Source: Flammeovirgaceae bacterium (GTDB lineage: Bacteria; Bacteroidota; Bacteroidia; Cytophagales; Cyclobacteriaceae). From it: a stretch of DNA of 64,000 nt. The number at the start of each line of letters is the position of its first letter. The stretch's first letter is position 1. A model generated the notes under the pieces. It did not search any database. It worked only from the letters and a program-made list of their open reading frames with translations, and was not told the DNA's origin. A program made the position numbers and the translations under genes. The stretch spans positions 1 through 64,000 of the forward strand of contig JAIYCV010000024.1 of the NCBI GenBank assembly GCA_027487845.1, given 5' to 3'. Positions 35,670-44,349 of the stretch are shown one piece after another.

Positions 35670-36640
35670 AGAAAATAAACGCAGGCATAATTGGCGGAGC
35701 AGGCTACACCGGTGGAGAAACCACACGCTTGCTTTTGAATCACCCGAATGTTGAATTAGTTTTTGTGCAAAGCAGAAGTCAGGCTGGTAAACCCTTACAC
35801 ACTATTCACAAAGACTTAATCGGGGAAACCGATTTACTTTTTACAGAATCCTTAATAGAAGAGGTAGATGTACTGTTCCTATGTTTAAGTCATGGCGAAA
35901 GTAAGAAATTAGTAACCGATTATAAGTTCAGCCCAACGACAAAAATCATCGACCTTGGTAACGATTTCCGTTTGGGTGAAAAATCAAGTGACCGAGAATT
36001 TATTTACGGATTGCCGGAGATAAACCGCGAACGGATAAAGAACGCAAAAAACATTGCTAATCCAGGATGTTTTGCCACCGCCATTCAGTTAGGATTGCTT
36101 CCACTCGCTCAAGCTGGTCTGTTAACGGAGGTACATACCACCGGAATTACTGGCTCCACAGGCGCAGGTCAAAAACTACAAGATTCAACTCACTTTACCT
36201 GGCGCGCTAACAACATTTCCGCCTATAAAACGCTTACGCACCAGCACTTGGGCGAAATCTCTCAAACACTTCAAAAGGTTCAGCCGGGTTTCGACTATAA
36301 CATAAACTTTGTTCCATGGCGAGGTGATTTCACCAGGGGTATTTTTGCGACATCGGTTGTTTCATGTGAGTTGAAAGTCGAAGAATTAGCCGTTTTATTT
36401 AAGGGCTTTTATTCATCTCACCCCTTCACCTTTGTTAGTGATGAGATGATAGACATTAAGCAAGTAGTTAACACCAACAAGTGTCTATTGCATTTGGAAA
36501 AGGCAGGAAACAAACTAGCAATCCACTCAACTATTGATAACCTTATAAAGGGCGCCTCTGGTCAAGCCGTGCAGAACATGAATTTGATGTTCGGATTGGA
36601 CGAGACCACTGGACTTAAGTTAAAGTCAAACGTCTATTAA
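35666..36640 (+). CDS. argC: N-acetyl-gamma-glutamyl-phosphate reductase
   Basis: 324 residues. N-terminal NADP-binding GIIGGAGYTGGETTRLLLNHP, catalytic Cys in NPGCFATAIQLGLLPL, and the dimerisation-domain segment SAYKTLTHQHLGEI. It reduces acyl-glutamyl phosphate to the semialdehyde. 4-bp overlap with argG. A gap of about 100 bp with a short conserved frame follows before argD. Confidence 0.95.
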   Translation: MKKINAGIIGGAGYTGGETTRLLLNHPNVELVFVQSRSQAGKPLHTIHKDLIGETDLLFTESLIEEVDVLFLCLSHGESKKLVTDYKFSPTTKIIDLGNDFRLGEKSSDREFIYGLPEINRERIKNAKNIANPGCFATAIQLGLLPLAQAGLLTEVHTTGITGSTGAGQKLQDSTHFTWRANNISAYKTLTHQHLGEISQTLQKVQPGFDYNINFVPWRGDFTRGIFATSVVSCELKVEELAVLFKGFYSSHPFTFVSDEMIDIKQVVNTNKCLLHLEKAGNKLAIHSTIDNLIKGASGQAVQNMNLMFGLDETTGLKLKSNVY

Positions 36641-36649
36641 TATTAATCT

Positions 36650-36709
36650 ATGAAATCGCTATTTAGATTCTCTATACCAAAAGGCATGACTACGAGGTCT
36701 CACGTCTAG
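36650..36709 (+). promoter_or_regulatory. Short conserved frame upstream of argD, related to the argG leader repeat
   Basis: ATGAAATCGCTATTTAGATT and following bases match the start of the 34384 leader frame (ATGAAATCGCCATTAAGATG), many differences falling at third codon positions. Peptides: MKSLFRFSIPKGM here, MKSPLRCSKPNSM and MKWPLRCSIPHEI upstream of argG. The partner arm of the hairpin is not present here. Confidence 0.4.
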
Positions 36710-36739
36710 ATACTAATGTCTTACTACTAATTTAAACAG

Positions 36740-37879
36740 ATGAAACCATTTGATGTCTATCCTCTCTTTCCCATAGAGCCTGTCAAAGCGAACGGATCTT
36801 GGCTTTGGGATAAAACGGGGCAAAAATATTTAGACCTTTACGGAGGTCACGCAGTCATTTCCATTGGTCATTCACATCCTCACTATGTTGAGTCATTGAA
36901 GGCGCAATTAGATAAAATTTCATTCTACTCAAACAGTATTCAAAATTCGTTGCAAGAACAATTGGCCGAAAAACTGGGTAAATTAAGCCGATACCCTGAA
37001 CACCAGTTGTTTCTTTGCAATTCGGGAGCGGAGGCAAATGAAAACGCGTTGAAGCTGGCGTCATTTGTTACTGGCAGAAAGAAAGTAATTGCTTTTCAAA
37101 AATCATTTCATGGAAGGACTTCAGGAGCAGTAGCGGCCACAGACAATCCAAAAATTGTCGCGCCATTTAATGCCAATCATGAAATTATATTTGTGCCATT
37201 AAATGACGAAGCTGCGCTGTCAAACGCCATCTCAGATCAAGTGGCTGCCGTAATCATTGAAGGCATTCAAGGCGTTGGTGGCATTCAACTGCCTCATGAT
37301 TCCTTTTTGGAGTTCATTGCCAAAAAATGCAAAGAAAATAATGCCTTGTTGATTCTTGACGAGGTTCAATCTGGTTATGGAAGAACAGGCAAATTTTTTG
37401 CACATCAATACTCACCAATAGTTCCGGATATTATCACGATTGCTAAGGGAATGGCAAATGGCTTTCCTGTTGGCGGAGTGATGATCCACAAAGACATAAA
37501 ACCGTGGAGTGGGATGCTCGGAACAACATTTGGCGGAAATTATCTGGCATGCGTAGCCTCTTTAGTGGTGTTAGAGGTAATCGAAAAAGAAAATCTGATA
37601 GAAAACGCCTCTGCGCTAGGAACGTATTGGATGGAGAAATTGAAGGAGTTCTCATCTATTCTCGAGATACGAGGCCGAGGCTTAATGATCGGTTTTGACC
37701 TGCCCGAACAACTGTCTGGGTTGCGAAAAGACTTGCTATTCAAACATCATATTTTCACGGGCGAAGCAAAACCCAATACCATCCGGCTGTTGCCATCGCT
37801 TGCTCTTAAAAAAGAAGAAGCCGATCTTTTCTTAGAATCACTGTCACACGAATTCTTTAAATCACAACATCTGGTTTAA
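36740..37879 (+). CDS. argD: Acetylornithine/succinylornithine aminotransferase
   Basis: 379 residues, class III PLP aminotransferase. Visible: LDLYGGHAVISIGHSHP, the cofactor-binding SGAEANENALKLA, the metal/PLP aspartate in LLILDEVQSGYGRTG, and the PLP lysine in DIITIAKGMANGFPVGG. It transaminates the acylated glutamate semialdehyde. argF' starts 2 nt after its stop, indicating a continuous transcript. Confidence 0.95.
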   Translation: MKPFDVYPLFPIEPVKANGSWLWDKTGQKYLDLYGGHAVISIGHSHPHYVESLKAQLDKISFYSNSIQNSLQEQLAEKLGKLSRYPEHQLFLCNSGAEANENALKLASFVTGRKKVIAFQKSFHGRTSGAVAATDNPKIVAPFNANHEIIFVPLNDEAALSNAISDQVAAVIIEGIQGVGGIQLPHDSFLEFIAKKCKENNALLILDEVQSGYGRTGKFFAHQYSPIVPDIITIAKGMANGFPVGGVMIHKDIKPWSGMLGTTFGGNYLACVASLVVLEVIEKENLIENASALGTYWMEKLKEFSSILEIRGRGLMIGFDLPEQLSGLRKDLLFKHHIFTGEAKPNTIRLLPSLALKKEEADLFLESLSHEFFKSQHLV

Positions 37880-37881
37880 CT

Positions 37882-38835
37882 ATGCAAAATTTCATATCCG
37901 TTGAAGATGTCTTTGACCTTAGCGACTTAATCAAACGAGCATTAGTTTATAAAAAAAATCCCCTACTGGATCAGACGTTGGGAAGGAACAAAAGAATAGG
38001 TTTATTGTTTTTAAATCCAAGCATGCGCACCCGCTTGAGCACACAGCTGGCAGCCCAAAATCTGGGTATGGATGCCATTGTTTTTAACGTTGGGCAAGAT
38101 GGATGGTCATTAGAATTTGAAGAAGAAGCCATCATGAGCGGTAATACTGTAGAACACGTAAAAGATGCCGCCCCCATTTTAGGAAACTATTTTGACATCT
38201 TGGGTATACGTACGTTCCCATCATTGAAAAACAAGGAAGATGACTACAGCGAGTTGTACATAAAGCAATTCATTAAATATGCTGGCATACCGGTGGTAAG
38301 TCTTGAAAGTGCAACGCTACATCCCTTACAAAGCCTTACCGATTTGATTACGATCAGCGAAACATTCAAAGAAAAAAGAAAACCTAAAATTGTACTCACA
38401 TGGGCACCACACGTGAAAGCACTTCCGCAATGTGTTGCAAACAGCTTTTCACAATGGATTAATGCTTGGGGTGAATCGGACTTCATCATTACACATCCCG
38501 AGGATTATGAACTAGACCAAAAATTTACAAGAGGTGCAACAATTATTCATGACCAAGACGAAGCACTGCGTGATGCTGATTTCGTTTACGTAAAAAACTG
38601 GAGTACCTACACAGACTATGGCAAGATCTACACAAATGATCCTGAGTGGATGATGACAAATGAAAAACTCGCTTTAACAAACTCAGCAAAAGTAATGCAT
38701 TGCCTACCTGTGCGAAGGAACGTGGAGTTAAGTGACGAAATCTTGGATGGCGTGAACTCCATCGTTACACGGCAAGCGTCCAATAGAATCTGGGCAGCAC
38801 AAGCAGTTTTGAGTGAGATTTTAAAGCGTCAATAG
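37882..38835 (+). CDS. argF': N-acetyl- or N-succinyl-ornithine carbamoyltransferase
   Basis: 317 residues. Carbamoyl-phosphate motif FLNPSMRTRLSTQ, HPLQSLTDL, MTWAPH-like LTWAPHVKALPQ and HCLPVRRNVE put it in the AOTCase/SOTCase branch and not with true ornithine carbamoyltransferases. As I recall, the residue equivalent to Pro90 of the Bacteroides fragilis SOTCase (Glu in the Xanthomonas AOTCase) selects the acyl group. Here the matching position, also numbered 90 (SGNTVEH), is Val, so the acyl donor cannot be decided. Confidence 0.9.
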   Translation: MQNFISVEDVFDLSDLIKRALVYKKNPLLDQTLGRNKRIGLLFLNPSMRTRLSTQLAAQNLGMDAIVFNVGQDGWSLEFEEEAIMSGNTVEHVKDAAPILGNYFDILGIRTFPSLKNKEDDYSELYIKQFIKYAGIPVVSLESATLHPLQSLTDLITISETFKEKRKPKIVLTWAPHVKALPQCVANSFSQWINAWGESDFIITHPEDYELDQKFTRGATIIHDQDEALRDADFVYVKNWSTYTDYGKIYTNDPEWMMTNEKLALTNSAKVMHCLPVRRNVELSDEILDGVNSIVTRQASNRIWAAQAVLSEILKRQ

Positions 38836-38836
38836 C

Positions 38837-39637
38837 ATGAGCAAGAAAATGGAGAAATTGTTTATTGTAAAAATTGGCGGAAATGTTCTCGATAATGAAC
38901 AGGCGCTGAAATCATTTCTAAATGATTTTGCTTTTATAAAAGAAAACAAAATTCTAGTACATGGAGGAGGAAAAATAGCTACAAAAATTGGCGAACAACT
39001 AGGGATCAAATCAAACTATGTTAATGGCAGGCGTATAACCGATGAAGCTACAAAAGATTTAGTAACCATGGTTTATGGTGGCCTTGTCAATAAGCAACTA
39101 GTAGCTAAACTTCAGTCACTTGGTTGTAATGCCTTGGGCCTAACTGGAGCTGACGGAAATGCAATTAGGGCAACTAAGAGGTCAGTTAATGAGATTGACT
39201 ATGGCTTCGTTGGCGATATCGCGCCCAATCATGTGAATTTGTCATTGATTCAATCTTTGTTAGATCAAAACGTAAGTTTAGTATTTGCGCCCTTAACCCA
39301 TTCGGGAGGCAATGTATTGAATACGAATGCCGATACAATTGCGTCCGTACTTGCAACAGCACTCTGCAAATATTATGATGTGCGATTACTCTTTTGTTTT
39401 GAAAAAAACGGAGTATTGGCAGATATCAACAATGAAAATTCTGCCATACAAAGAATAAATAAAGAAACGTACAATGAATTACTTGCCAATGGATCACTAG
39501 CTGATGGCATTCTACCAAAGCTTGAAAATGCGTTTGCGGCCATTAACGAGGGAGTGAAAGAAGTACTCATCGGTCATGCAAATGATTTAATAAAAAATAC
39601 TACGGATCATACGATAGGCACTCTTATAACAAAGTAA
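38837..39637 (+). CDS. argB: Acetylglutamate kinase
   Basis: 266 residues, amino-acid-kinase fold: FIVKIGGNVLDNE, the glycine-rich LVHGGGKIATKIGEQLG, the substrate region YVNGRRITDEATKDLVTMV, GLTGADGN, and GGNVLNTNADTIAS near the nucleotide site. It phosphorylates acyl-glutamate. 1-nt gap from argF'. The ATG at 38837 is used; a second ATG lies four codons later. It lacks the N-terminal helix typical of arginine-inhibited forms, suggesting weak or no feedback by arginine (inference). Confidence 0.93.
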   Translation: MSKKMEKLFIVKIGGNVLDNEQALKSFLNDFAFIKENKILVHGGGKIATKIGEQLGIKSNYVNGRRITDEATKDLVTMVYGGLVNKQLVAKLQSLGCNALGLTGADGNAIRATKRSVNEIDYGFVGDIAPNHVNLSLIQSLLDQNVSLVFAPLTHSGGNVLNTNADTIASVLATALCKYYDVRLLFCFEKNGVLADINNENSAIQRINKETYNELLANGSLADGILPKLENAFAAINEGVKEVLIGHANDLIKNTTDHTIGTLITK

Positions 39638-39639
39638 TC

Positions 39640-40737
39640 ATGGTGTTGACGAAAGAGTATCTTTACGAAAAAGCACTTGAATTGTTGAAAGAACTAATTC
39701 GTGTTCCATCGTTTAGCAAACACGAAGACCAAACTGCAGGAAAGATTGAAGAGTTTTTGAAAAAGCATGAGACAACCACACATCGAGAAGGAAACAACGT
39801 TTGGTCGGTTTCAAGAAATTTTGATGCATCCAAACAAACTATCTTACTTAACTCACATCACGATACGGTAAAACCAAATTCAGGATATACGCGAGATCCT
39901 TTCCTACCATTAGTTGAAGACGGCAAGCTTTACGGCCTTGGCAGCAATGATGCGGGCGGCCCTTTGGTATCCTTAGTAGCAACGTTTCTTTACTTCAATG
40001 CAATGGCAGAGTTGCCTTTTAATCTTGTGCTAGCGGCAACGGCTGAAGAAGAAATATCTGGTTTCAATGGAATAGAAAGTATTTGGCACCTACTTCCAAA
40101 AATTGATTGTGCCATTGTTGGTGAGCCAACCCTAACTGAGATTGCTATCGCAGAAAAAGGATTGTTGGTAGTAGATTGCTTAAGCAAAGGTAAAGCTGGC
40201 CACGCAGCTCGCGAAGAAGGTGTGAACGCGATCTATGAAAGCTTGCGAGATATCGAATGGTTTAGAAAGTTCCAGTTTCAAAAAGTATCGCCAACACTAG
40301 GGGAAGTAAAAATGTCGGTCACCATGATTAATGCGGGCCTGGCTCATAATCAAGTTCCCGCTGAATGTCACTTTACGGTGGATGTAAGAGTAACAGATAA
40401 GTATACTTTAGAAGAAGTTTTAGATACTATTGAAAGGAATGTTTCGTGTGAAGTAAAAGCGCGCTCGTTACGATTGCGTTCTTCAGGCATTGACGACCAC
40501 CATTTCTTAATTCAATCGGCAACGAAGTTGGGCAAGAAATTGTATGGCTCTCCGACTACATCCGATCAAGCTTTGATTCCGGTTCCATCGATAAAAATGG
40601 GGCCAGGTGATTCAGCAAGATCACATAGCGCGGATGAGTTTATATATGTGAGCGAGATTAGAGAGGGTGTTGATTCATATATAGAGTTGTTACAAGTTGC
40701 AGGTTGCAGGTTACAAGGCCTCGCGGTTAAGTTATAG
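39640..40737 (+). CDS. argE: Acetylornithine/succinylornithine deacylase (M20 family)
   Basis: 365 residues. Metal-site motifs of M20 peptidases: [22 protein letters not shown], the catalytic [12 protein letters not shown], and VGEPT. It hydrolyses acyl-citrulline or acyl-ornithine to free the amino group. The last 14 residues ([14 protein letters not shown]) are encoded by the heptad array at 40689-40716 and the bases after it; relatives should end near IELL. The native C-terminus has therefore been replaced by repeat sequence. Confidence 0.92.
   Translation: MVLTKEYLYEKALELLKELIRVPSFSKHEDQTAGKIEEFLKKHETTTHREGNNVWSVSRNFDASKQTILLNSHHDTVKPNSGYTRDPFLPLVEDGKLYGLGSNDAGGPLVSLVATFLYFNAMAELPFNLVLAATAEEEISGFNGIESIWHLLPKIDCAIVGEPTLTEIAIAEKGLLVVDCLSKGKAGHAAREEGVNAIYESLRDIEWFRKFQFQKVSPTLGEVKMSVTMINAGLAHNQVPAECHFTVDVRVTDKYTLEEVLDTIERNVSCEVKARSLRLRSSGIDDHHFLIQSATKLGKKLYGSPTTSDQALIPVPSIKMGPGDSARSHSADEFIYVSEIREGVDSYIELLQVAGCRLQGLAVKL
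40689..40716. repeat. Heptad array, left border of the four-helix-bundle insertion
   Basis: GTTACAA, GTTGCAG, GTTGCAG, GTTACAA: four 7-bp units inside the 3' end of argE. They face the inverted array at 41129-41156. Confidence 0.75.
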
Positions 40738-40747
40738 GAAAGTATTT

Positions 40748-41128
40748 ATGAAAAGTTATAAGGATTTAGATATTTATGTTGAATCCAAGAGATTAGCAAT
40801 AGAAATCCATAAGCTTACACTTACGTTGCCAAAATTTGAGTTGTTTGAAGAGGGAAGTCAAGTTAGAAGGTCATCAAAGGCTATAACGTCATCGATTGTA
40901 GAAGGGTATGGGCGAAAAAGATACAAGGCTGATTTTATAAAGTACTTAGTTTATTCACATGCTGAATGTGACGAAACTATGGTTCATCTAGAGTTTTTAC
41001 AAGACACAGAATCTTTTAAAAACACCGAGAAGTCAAACCAATTAATTAACGATTACATTTCGCTAAGTAAAAAAAAACAAATTTATTCAGTGGGTAGAAA
41101 CTCATTGGAACACGGAATCGAACCTTAG
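40748..41128 (+). CDS. Four-helix-bundle protein (23S rRNA IVP/Avd-like), probably frameshifted
   Basis: 126 residues from the ATG at 40748. Family features: [46 protein letters not shown], and [15 protein letters not shown] run of nine A (41069-41077) changes frame near the end. One base fewer, or two more, would give [20 protein letters not shown] ending ET, with a stop at 41139-41141, which is the usual family C-terminus. This is either a sequencing slip, a mutation or slippage. Known: the family forms pentameric bundles seen in 23S rRNA intervening sequences and next to retroelements. It is unrelated to arginine synthesis, and heptad arrays frame it. Confidence 0.8.
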   Translation: MKSYKDLDIYVESKRLAIEIHKLTLTLPKFELFEEGSQVRRSSKAITSSIVEGYGRKRYKADFIKYLVYSHAECDETMVHLEFLQDTESFKNTEKSNQLINDYISLSKKKQIYSVGRNSLEHGIEP

Positions 41129-41156
41129 ACCTGAAACCTGAAACTTGTAACCTGTA
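41129..41156. repeat. Heptad array, right border (inverted)
   Basis: ACCTGAA, ACCTGAA, ACTTGTA, ACCTGTA: four units complementary in type to 40689-40716. The last base is the A of the argH ATG, so the array supplies the argH upstream region. Confidence 0.75.
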
Positions 41157-42496
41157 TGAAACTCTGGCAGAAAAATAAAGACTCGCTAACGGAAGTAAGC
41201 GCCTTTACGATTGGCAACGATAAAGAAATGGATTTGTTTCTGGCCAAGTATGACGTATTGGGATCGCTGGCCCATATTAAAATGCTAGAAACCGTGGGGC
41301 TTCTTGAAAGCAACGAAGTAACAATTCTTTCTACGGAATTAAAAAATATTTACAAACAAATTGCCGAGGGTAATTTCTCAATTGAAGAAGGTGTTGAAGA
41401 CATCCATTCTCAAATCGAATTGTTGCTAACCAAAAAGCTCGGTGATGTTGGCAAGAAAATTCATAGTGGCAGATCACGTAATGACCAAGTACTTGTAGAT
41501 GTTAAGCTATTTATACGAGCGGAAATTGAACAGCTTGTAACTGAATGCACACAGCTCTTCAATTTGCTAATTGAAAAAAGTGAGCAGCATAAACATGCGC
41601 TGCTTCCTGGCTACACCCATCTCCAGCTTGCGATGCCGTCATCATTTGGCTTATGGTTTGGCGCATATGCCGAAAGCTTGGTGGACGATCTTATCACATT
41701 GCAAGCAGCCTATCAAATCACAAACAAAAATCCACTAGGATCGGCTGCAGGCTACGGCTCATCTTTTCCACTAAACAGAACATTAACAACAGCGTTACTT
41801 GGATTTAATGACTTAAACTATAATGTCGTCTATGCTCAGATGGGGCGTGGAAAAACGGAAAGAATTGTTGCCTCGGCAATGGCCAATATGGCTTCTACTC
41901 TCAGTAAATTGGCAATGGATGCGTGCCTTTACCTTAGCCAGAATTTTAGCTTTATCAGTTTTCCGGAAGAATTGACTACTGGGTCAAGTATAATGCCGCA
42001 CAAGAAAAATCCGGATGTGTTTGAGTTAATTAGAGGCAAGTGCAATACCCTGCAAGCATTGCCAAATGAACTCGCCTTACTAACATCAAATCTACCATCA
42101 GGCTATCATCGTGATCTTCAATTGCTGAAGGAGAAACTATTCCCAGCGTTCACTACACTAAAACAGTGTTTGCAAATGACACAGTTAATGTTGTCAAACA
42201 TTGAAGTGAAAGATGCTATTATGAACGATGACAAGTATAAGTTTGCCTTTAGTGTAGAGGAAGTGAACAAATTGGTTTTATCGGGTGTTCCTTTTCGGGA
42301 TGCTTATCAACAAGTTGGCAAACAGATTGAACAGGGTAAATTTGAGTATTCAACAACGCTAAACCACACGCACGAAGGAAGTATAGGCAATCTTAAAAAT
42401 GATGAAATTAGTCGGATGTTCAAGCAAATCGTAAATCAATTTGATTTTAACAAAGTAGCCGTAGCATTGAACAATTTACTAATCGATCGTCAATAA
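41156..42496 (+). CDS. argH: Argininosuccinate lyase
   Basis: 446 residues, fumarase/aspartase superfamily. Motifs: GVEDIHSQIE, KIHSGRSRNDQV, PGYTHLQLAMP and the signature TGSSIMPHKKNPD with the catalytic Ser loop. It splits argininosuccinate to arginine and fumarate, the last step of the pathway. The start MKLWQKNKDSLTEV follows directly on an inverted heptad array. The stop abuts the convergent DUF2721 gene. Confidence 0.95.
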   Translation: MKLWQKNKDSLTEVSAFTIGNDKEMDLFLAKYDVLGSLAHIKMLETVGLLESNEVTILSTELKNIYKQIAEGNFSIEEGVEDIHSQIELLLTKKLGDVGKKIHSGRSRNDQVLVDVKLFIRAEIEQLVTECTQLFNLLIEKSEQHKHALLPGYTHLQLAMPSSFGLWFGAYAESLVDDLITLQAAYQITNKNPLGSAAGYGSSFPLNRTLTTALLGFNDLNYNVVYAQMGRGKTERIVASAMANMASTLSKLAMDACLYLSQNFSFISFPEELTTGSSIMPHKKNPDVFELIRGKCNTLQALPNELALLTSNLPSGYHRDLQLLKEKLFPAFTTLKQCLQMTQLMLSNIEVKDAIMNDDKYKFAFSVEEVNKLVLSGVPFRDAYQQVGKQIEQGKFEYSTTLNHTHEGSIGNLKNDEISRMFKQIVNQFDFNKVAVALNNLLIDRQ

Positions 42497-42898
42497 TCAT
42501 TTCTCGTCCATCATATCTTTCAATTCAAGCTCAAGGGCTCTTGTGCTTATAAAAATTTCGTCTAACGAAAGGATTAAGGAAATCAAAAGCAAAAAAAGAC
42601 TGACGCCAAAGGTGCTAAACGCCCAAACAGGGTGTTCAAAATACACCAACAACATAGATAGTACACAAAAGAAAAAACTAGCAATACCACTCGCCTGCAT
42701 TTGTTTGATAAGGGTGAGCCTTCTGAGTAAATTCTTCACTTGAAGTCGAATAAGGTCTTGATGGCTGGCGTCTTCTTTGTATTGCCTGTTTAGGTTTCTA
42801 ATCAATGTGGCCAGCGCTAAAAATCGATTGGTATAAGCAAGCATTAGCAACGTAATGGCTGGAAAAAGTAGTGCGGGTGTGTTGATAGCAAATTGCAT
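42497..42898 (-). CDS. DUF2721 membrane protein
   Basis: 133 residues with three TM helices: N-terminal PALLFPAITLLMLAYTNRFLAL, then IASFFFCVLSMLLVYF and FSTFGVSLFLLLISLILSL. Between them is the charged loop NLNRQYKEDASHQDLIRLQVKNLLRRL, typical of DUF2721. Function unknown. It converges on argH without a gap and diverges from the M48 protease. Confidence 0.8.
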   Translation of the reverse strand: MQFAINTPALLFPAITLLMLAYTNRFLALATLIRNLNRQYKEDASHQDLIRLQVKNLLRRLTLIKQMQASGIASFFFCVLSMLLVYFEHPVWAFSTFGVSLFLLLISLILSLDEIFISTRALELELKDMMDEK

Positions 42899-42914
42899 AG
42901 AAAAAGGAAACTAA

Positions 42915-42922
42915 TACCTTTG
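42915..42922 (+). promoter_or_regulatory. -7 box TACCTTTG for the M48 protease gene
   Basis: Exact TAnnTTTG match, with a TTGC at 42894-42897 about 17 bp upstream as a weak -33 element. The ATG follows 22 bp later. Confidence 0.5.
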
Positions 42923-42943
42923 CACCAAAGTTACCAAACGTTC

Positions 42944-44179
42944 ATGACGCCCCAAACAATATTATTTCTCATTTTAGGTATTTCCACCATCAGCTTTGCC
43001 TTTGATCTTATCCTGGAGATACTGAATTTAAAAGCGCAACGGAAAGACATTCCCGCTGAAATTGCCTCGTTTTACGAGCAAGAAAAATATTACAAATCGT
43101 TACAATACAACAACGAACAAACACGGGTTGGATTTTTAAAAGAGGGCTTCGGTTTTTTATTGTCAATGACGATTCTGCTAACTGGCGGTTTTGGCTGGTT
43201 AGATACCTTTCTAAGAAATTATTTTACCAACGAGATACCGCTCGCGTTGGCCTTCTTCGGATCAATCATGATTTTGTCTGATCTATTGACAATTCCGTTT
43301 CAATTGTATGATACGTTTGTGATTGAAGAAAAATATGGTTTCAATAAAACTTCTGTAAAGATATTTATTGTCGATAAGCTAAAAGGCTACGCACTTGGTG
43401 CCATCATTGGTGGAATACTCATCACGGTGCTGTTGTACCTTATTCAATCGATTGGTGCGAATTTTTGGATTTGGTTTGGGTTAATCGCAATTAGTTTCAT
43501 TTTTTTCGCAAATATGTTTTACTCGTCTTTGATTTTACCTTTGTTTAACAAACTAACACCTTTAGAGGATGGCGACTTAAAGGAAGCGATTGAGTCGTTC
43601 GCCAAGAAAGTAGATTTTCCATTGGACAATATTTTTGTAATGGATGGCTCAAAACGTTCCAATAAAGCAAATGCTTTTTTCTCAGGGATGGGCAAAAAAA
43701 AGAAAATTGTCCTTTTCGATACCCTTATTAAAAATCATACCACCGATGAATTGGTAGCAGTGCTCGCTCATGAAGTAGGGCATTTTAAAAAGAAGCACAT
43801 TATCTACGGATTTGTACTGTCGGCAGTCCAAATTACTTTTACACTCTATATTTTGTCTCTTATGGTTTTCAACCAACAGTTATCGCTCGCGTTGGGTGGA
43901 ACACAACAAGCGTTGCACCTAAATCTAATTGCGTTTGGAATATTGTTCTCCCCTATTTCTGGAATTACAGGTCTGTTAATGAGCATCTACAGTCGTAAAA
44001 ATGAATTTGAGGCCGATGCCTACGCGAGAGAAAAATTTAATGGAAATTCGCTTTCAAGCGCGTTAAAAAAACTATCGGTTGATTCGTTGAGCAATCTCTA
44101 TCCACACCGGTGGTATGTTTTCTTTCATTACTCTCACCCACCATTGCTCGAGCGACTGGCGGCACTTGATGGCAAATAA
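42944..44179 (+). CDS. Ste24-like M48 membrane metalloprotease
   Basis: 411 residues from the ATG at 42944. CAAX-protease-1 architecture: TM helices (TILFLILGISTISFAFDLIL and others), conserved PLFNKLTPLEDGDLKEAIE, VMDGSKRSNKANAFFSGMGKKK, then the zinc motif HEVGH in VAVLAHEVGHFKKKH, and the downstream Glu in NEFEADAYA. Known: Ste24/HtpX-type proteases act in the membrane on peptides or misfolded proteins. In bacteria the natural substrate is unclear. Confidence 0.93.
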   Translation: MTPQTILFLILGISTISFAFDLILEILNLKAQRKDIPAEIASFYEQEKYYKSLQYNNEQTRVGFLKEGFGFLLSMTILLTGGFGWLDTFLRNYFTNEIPLALAFFGSIMILSDLLTIPFQLYDTFVIEEKYGFNKTSVKIFIVDKLKGYALGAIIGGILITVLLYLIQSIGANFWIWFGLIAISFIFFANMFYSSLILPLFNKLTPLEDGDLKEAIESFAKKVDFPLDNIFVMDGSKRSNKANAFFSGMGKKKKIVLFDTLIKNHTTDELVAVLAHEVGHFKKKHIIYGFVLSAVQITFTLYILSLMVFNQQLSLALGGTQQALHLNLIAFGILFSPISGITGLLMSIYSRKNEFEADAYAREKFNGNSLSSALKKLSVDSLSNLYPHRWYVFFHYSHPPLLERLAALDGK

Positions 44180-44349
44180 TTCAAGTGCAGTGCGGTGTTA
44201 AGGTGATGTTTAAACCTGAAGTGCGAATTGTTCTCTCCAAATGTCGTCTATTCAAAAAATCTCTTTCAGTCGTTATAAACTAGTTAAACTTGGTGTCCAA
44301 AACCATATTTGAAATTCGTTGTCTTGGGTTGGGCATGGGTACTAGCTTA

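Noticed and set aside
37882-38835. Ordinary ornithine carbamoyltransferase (argF)
   Set aside because: Motifs (NPSMRTRLST, HPLQSLTDL, HCLPVRRN) and the Bacteroidota operon context fit the acyl-ornithine branch.
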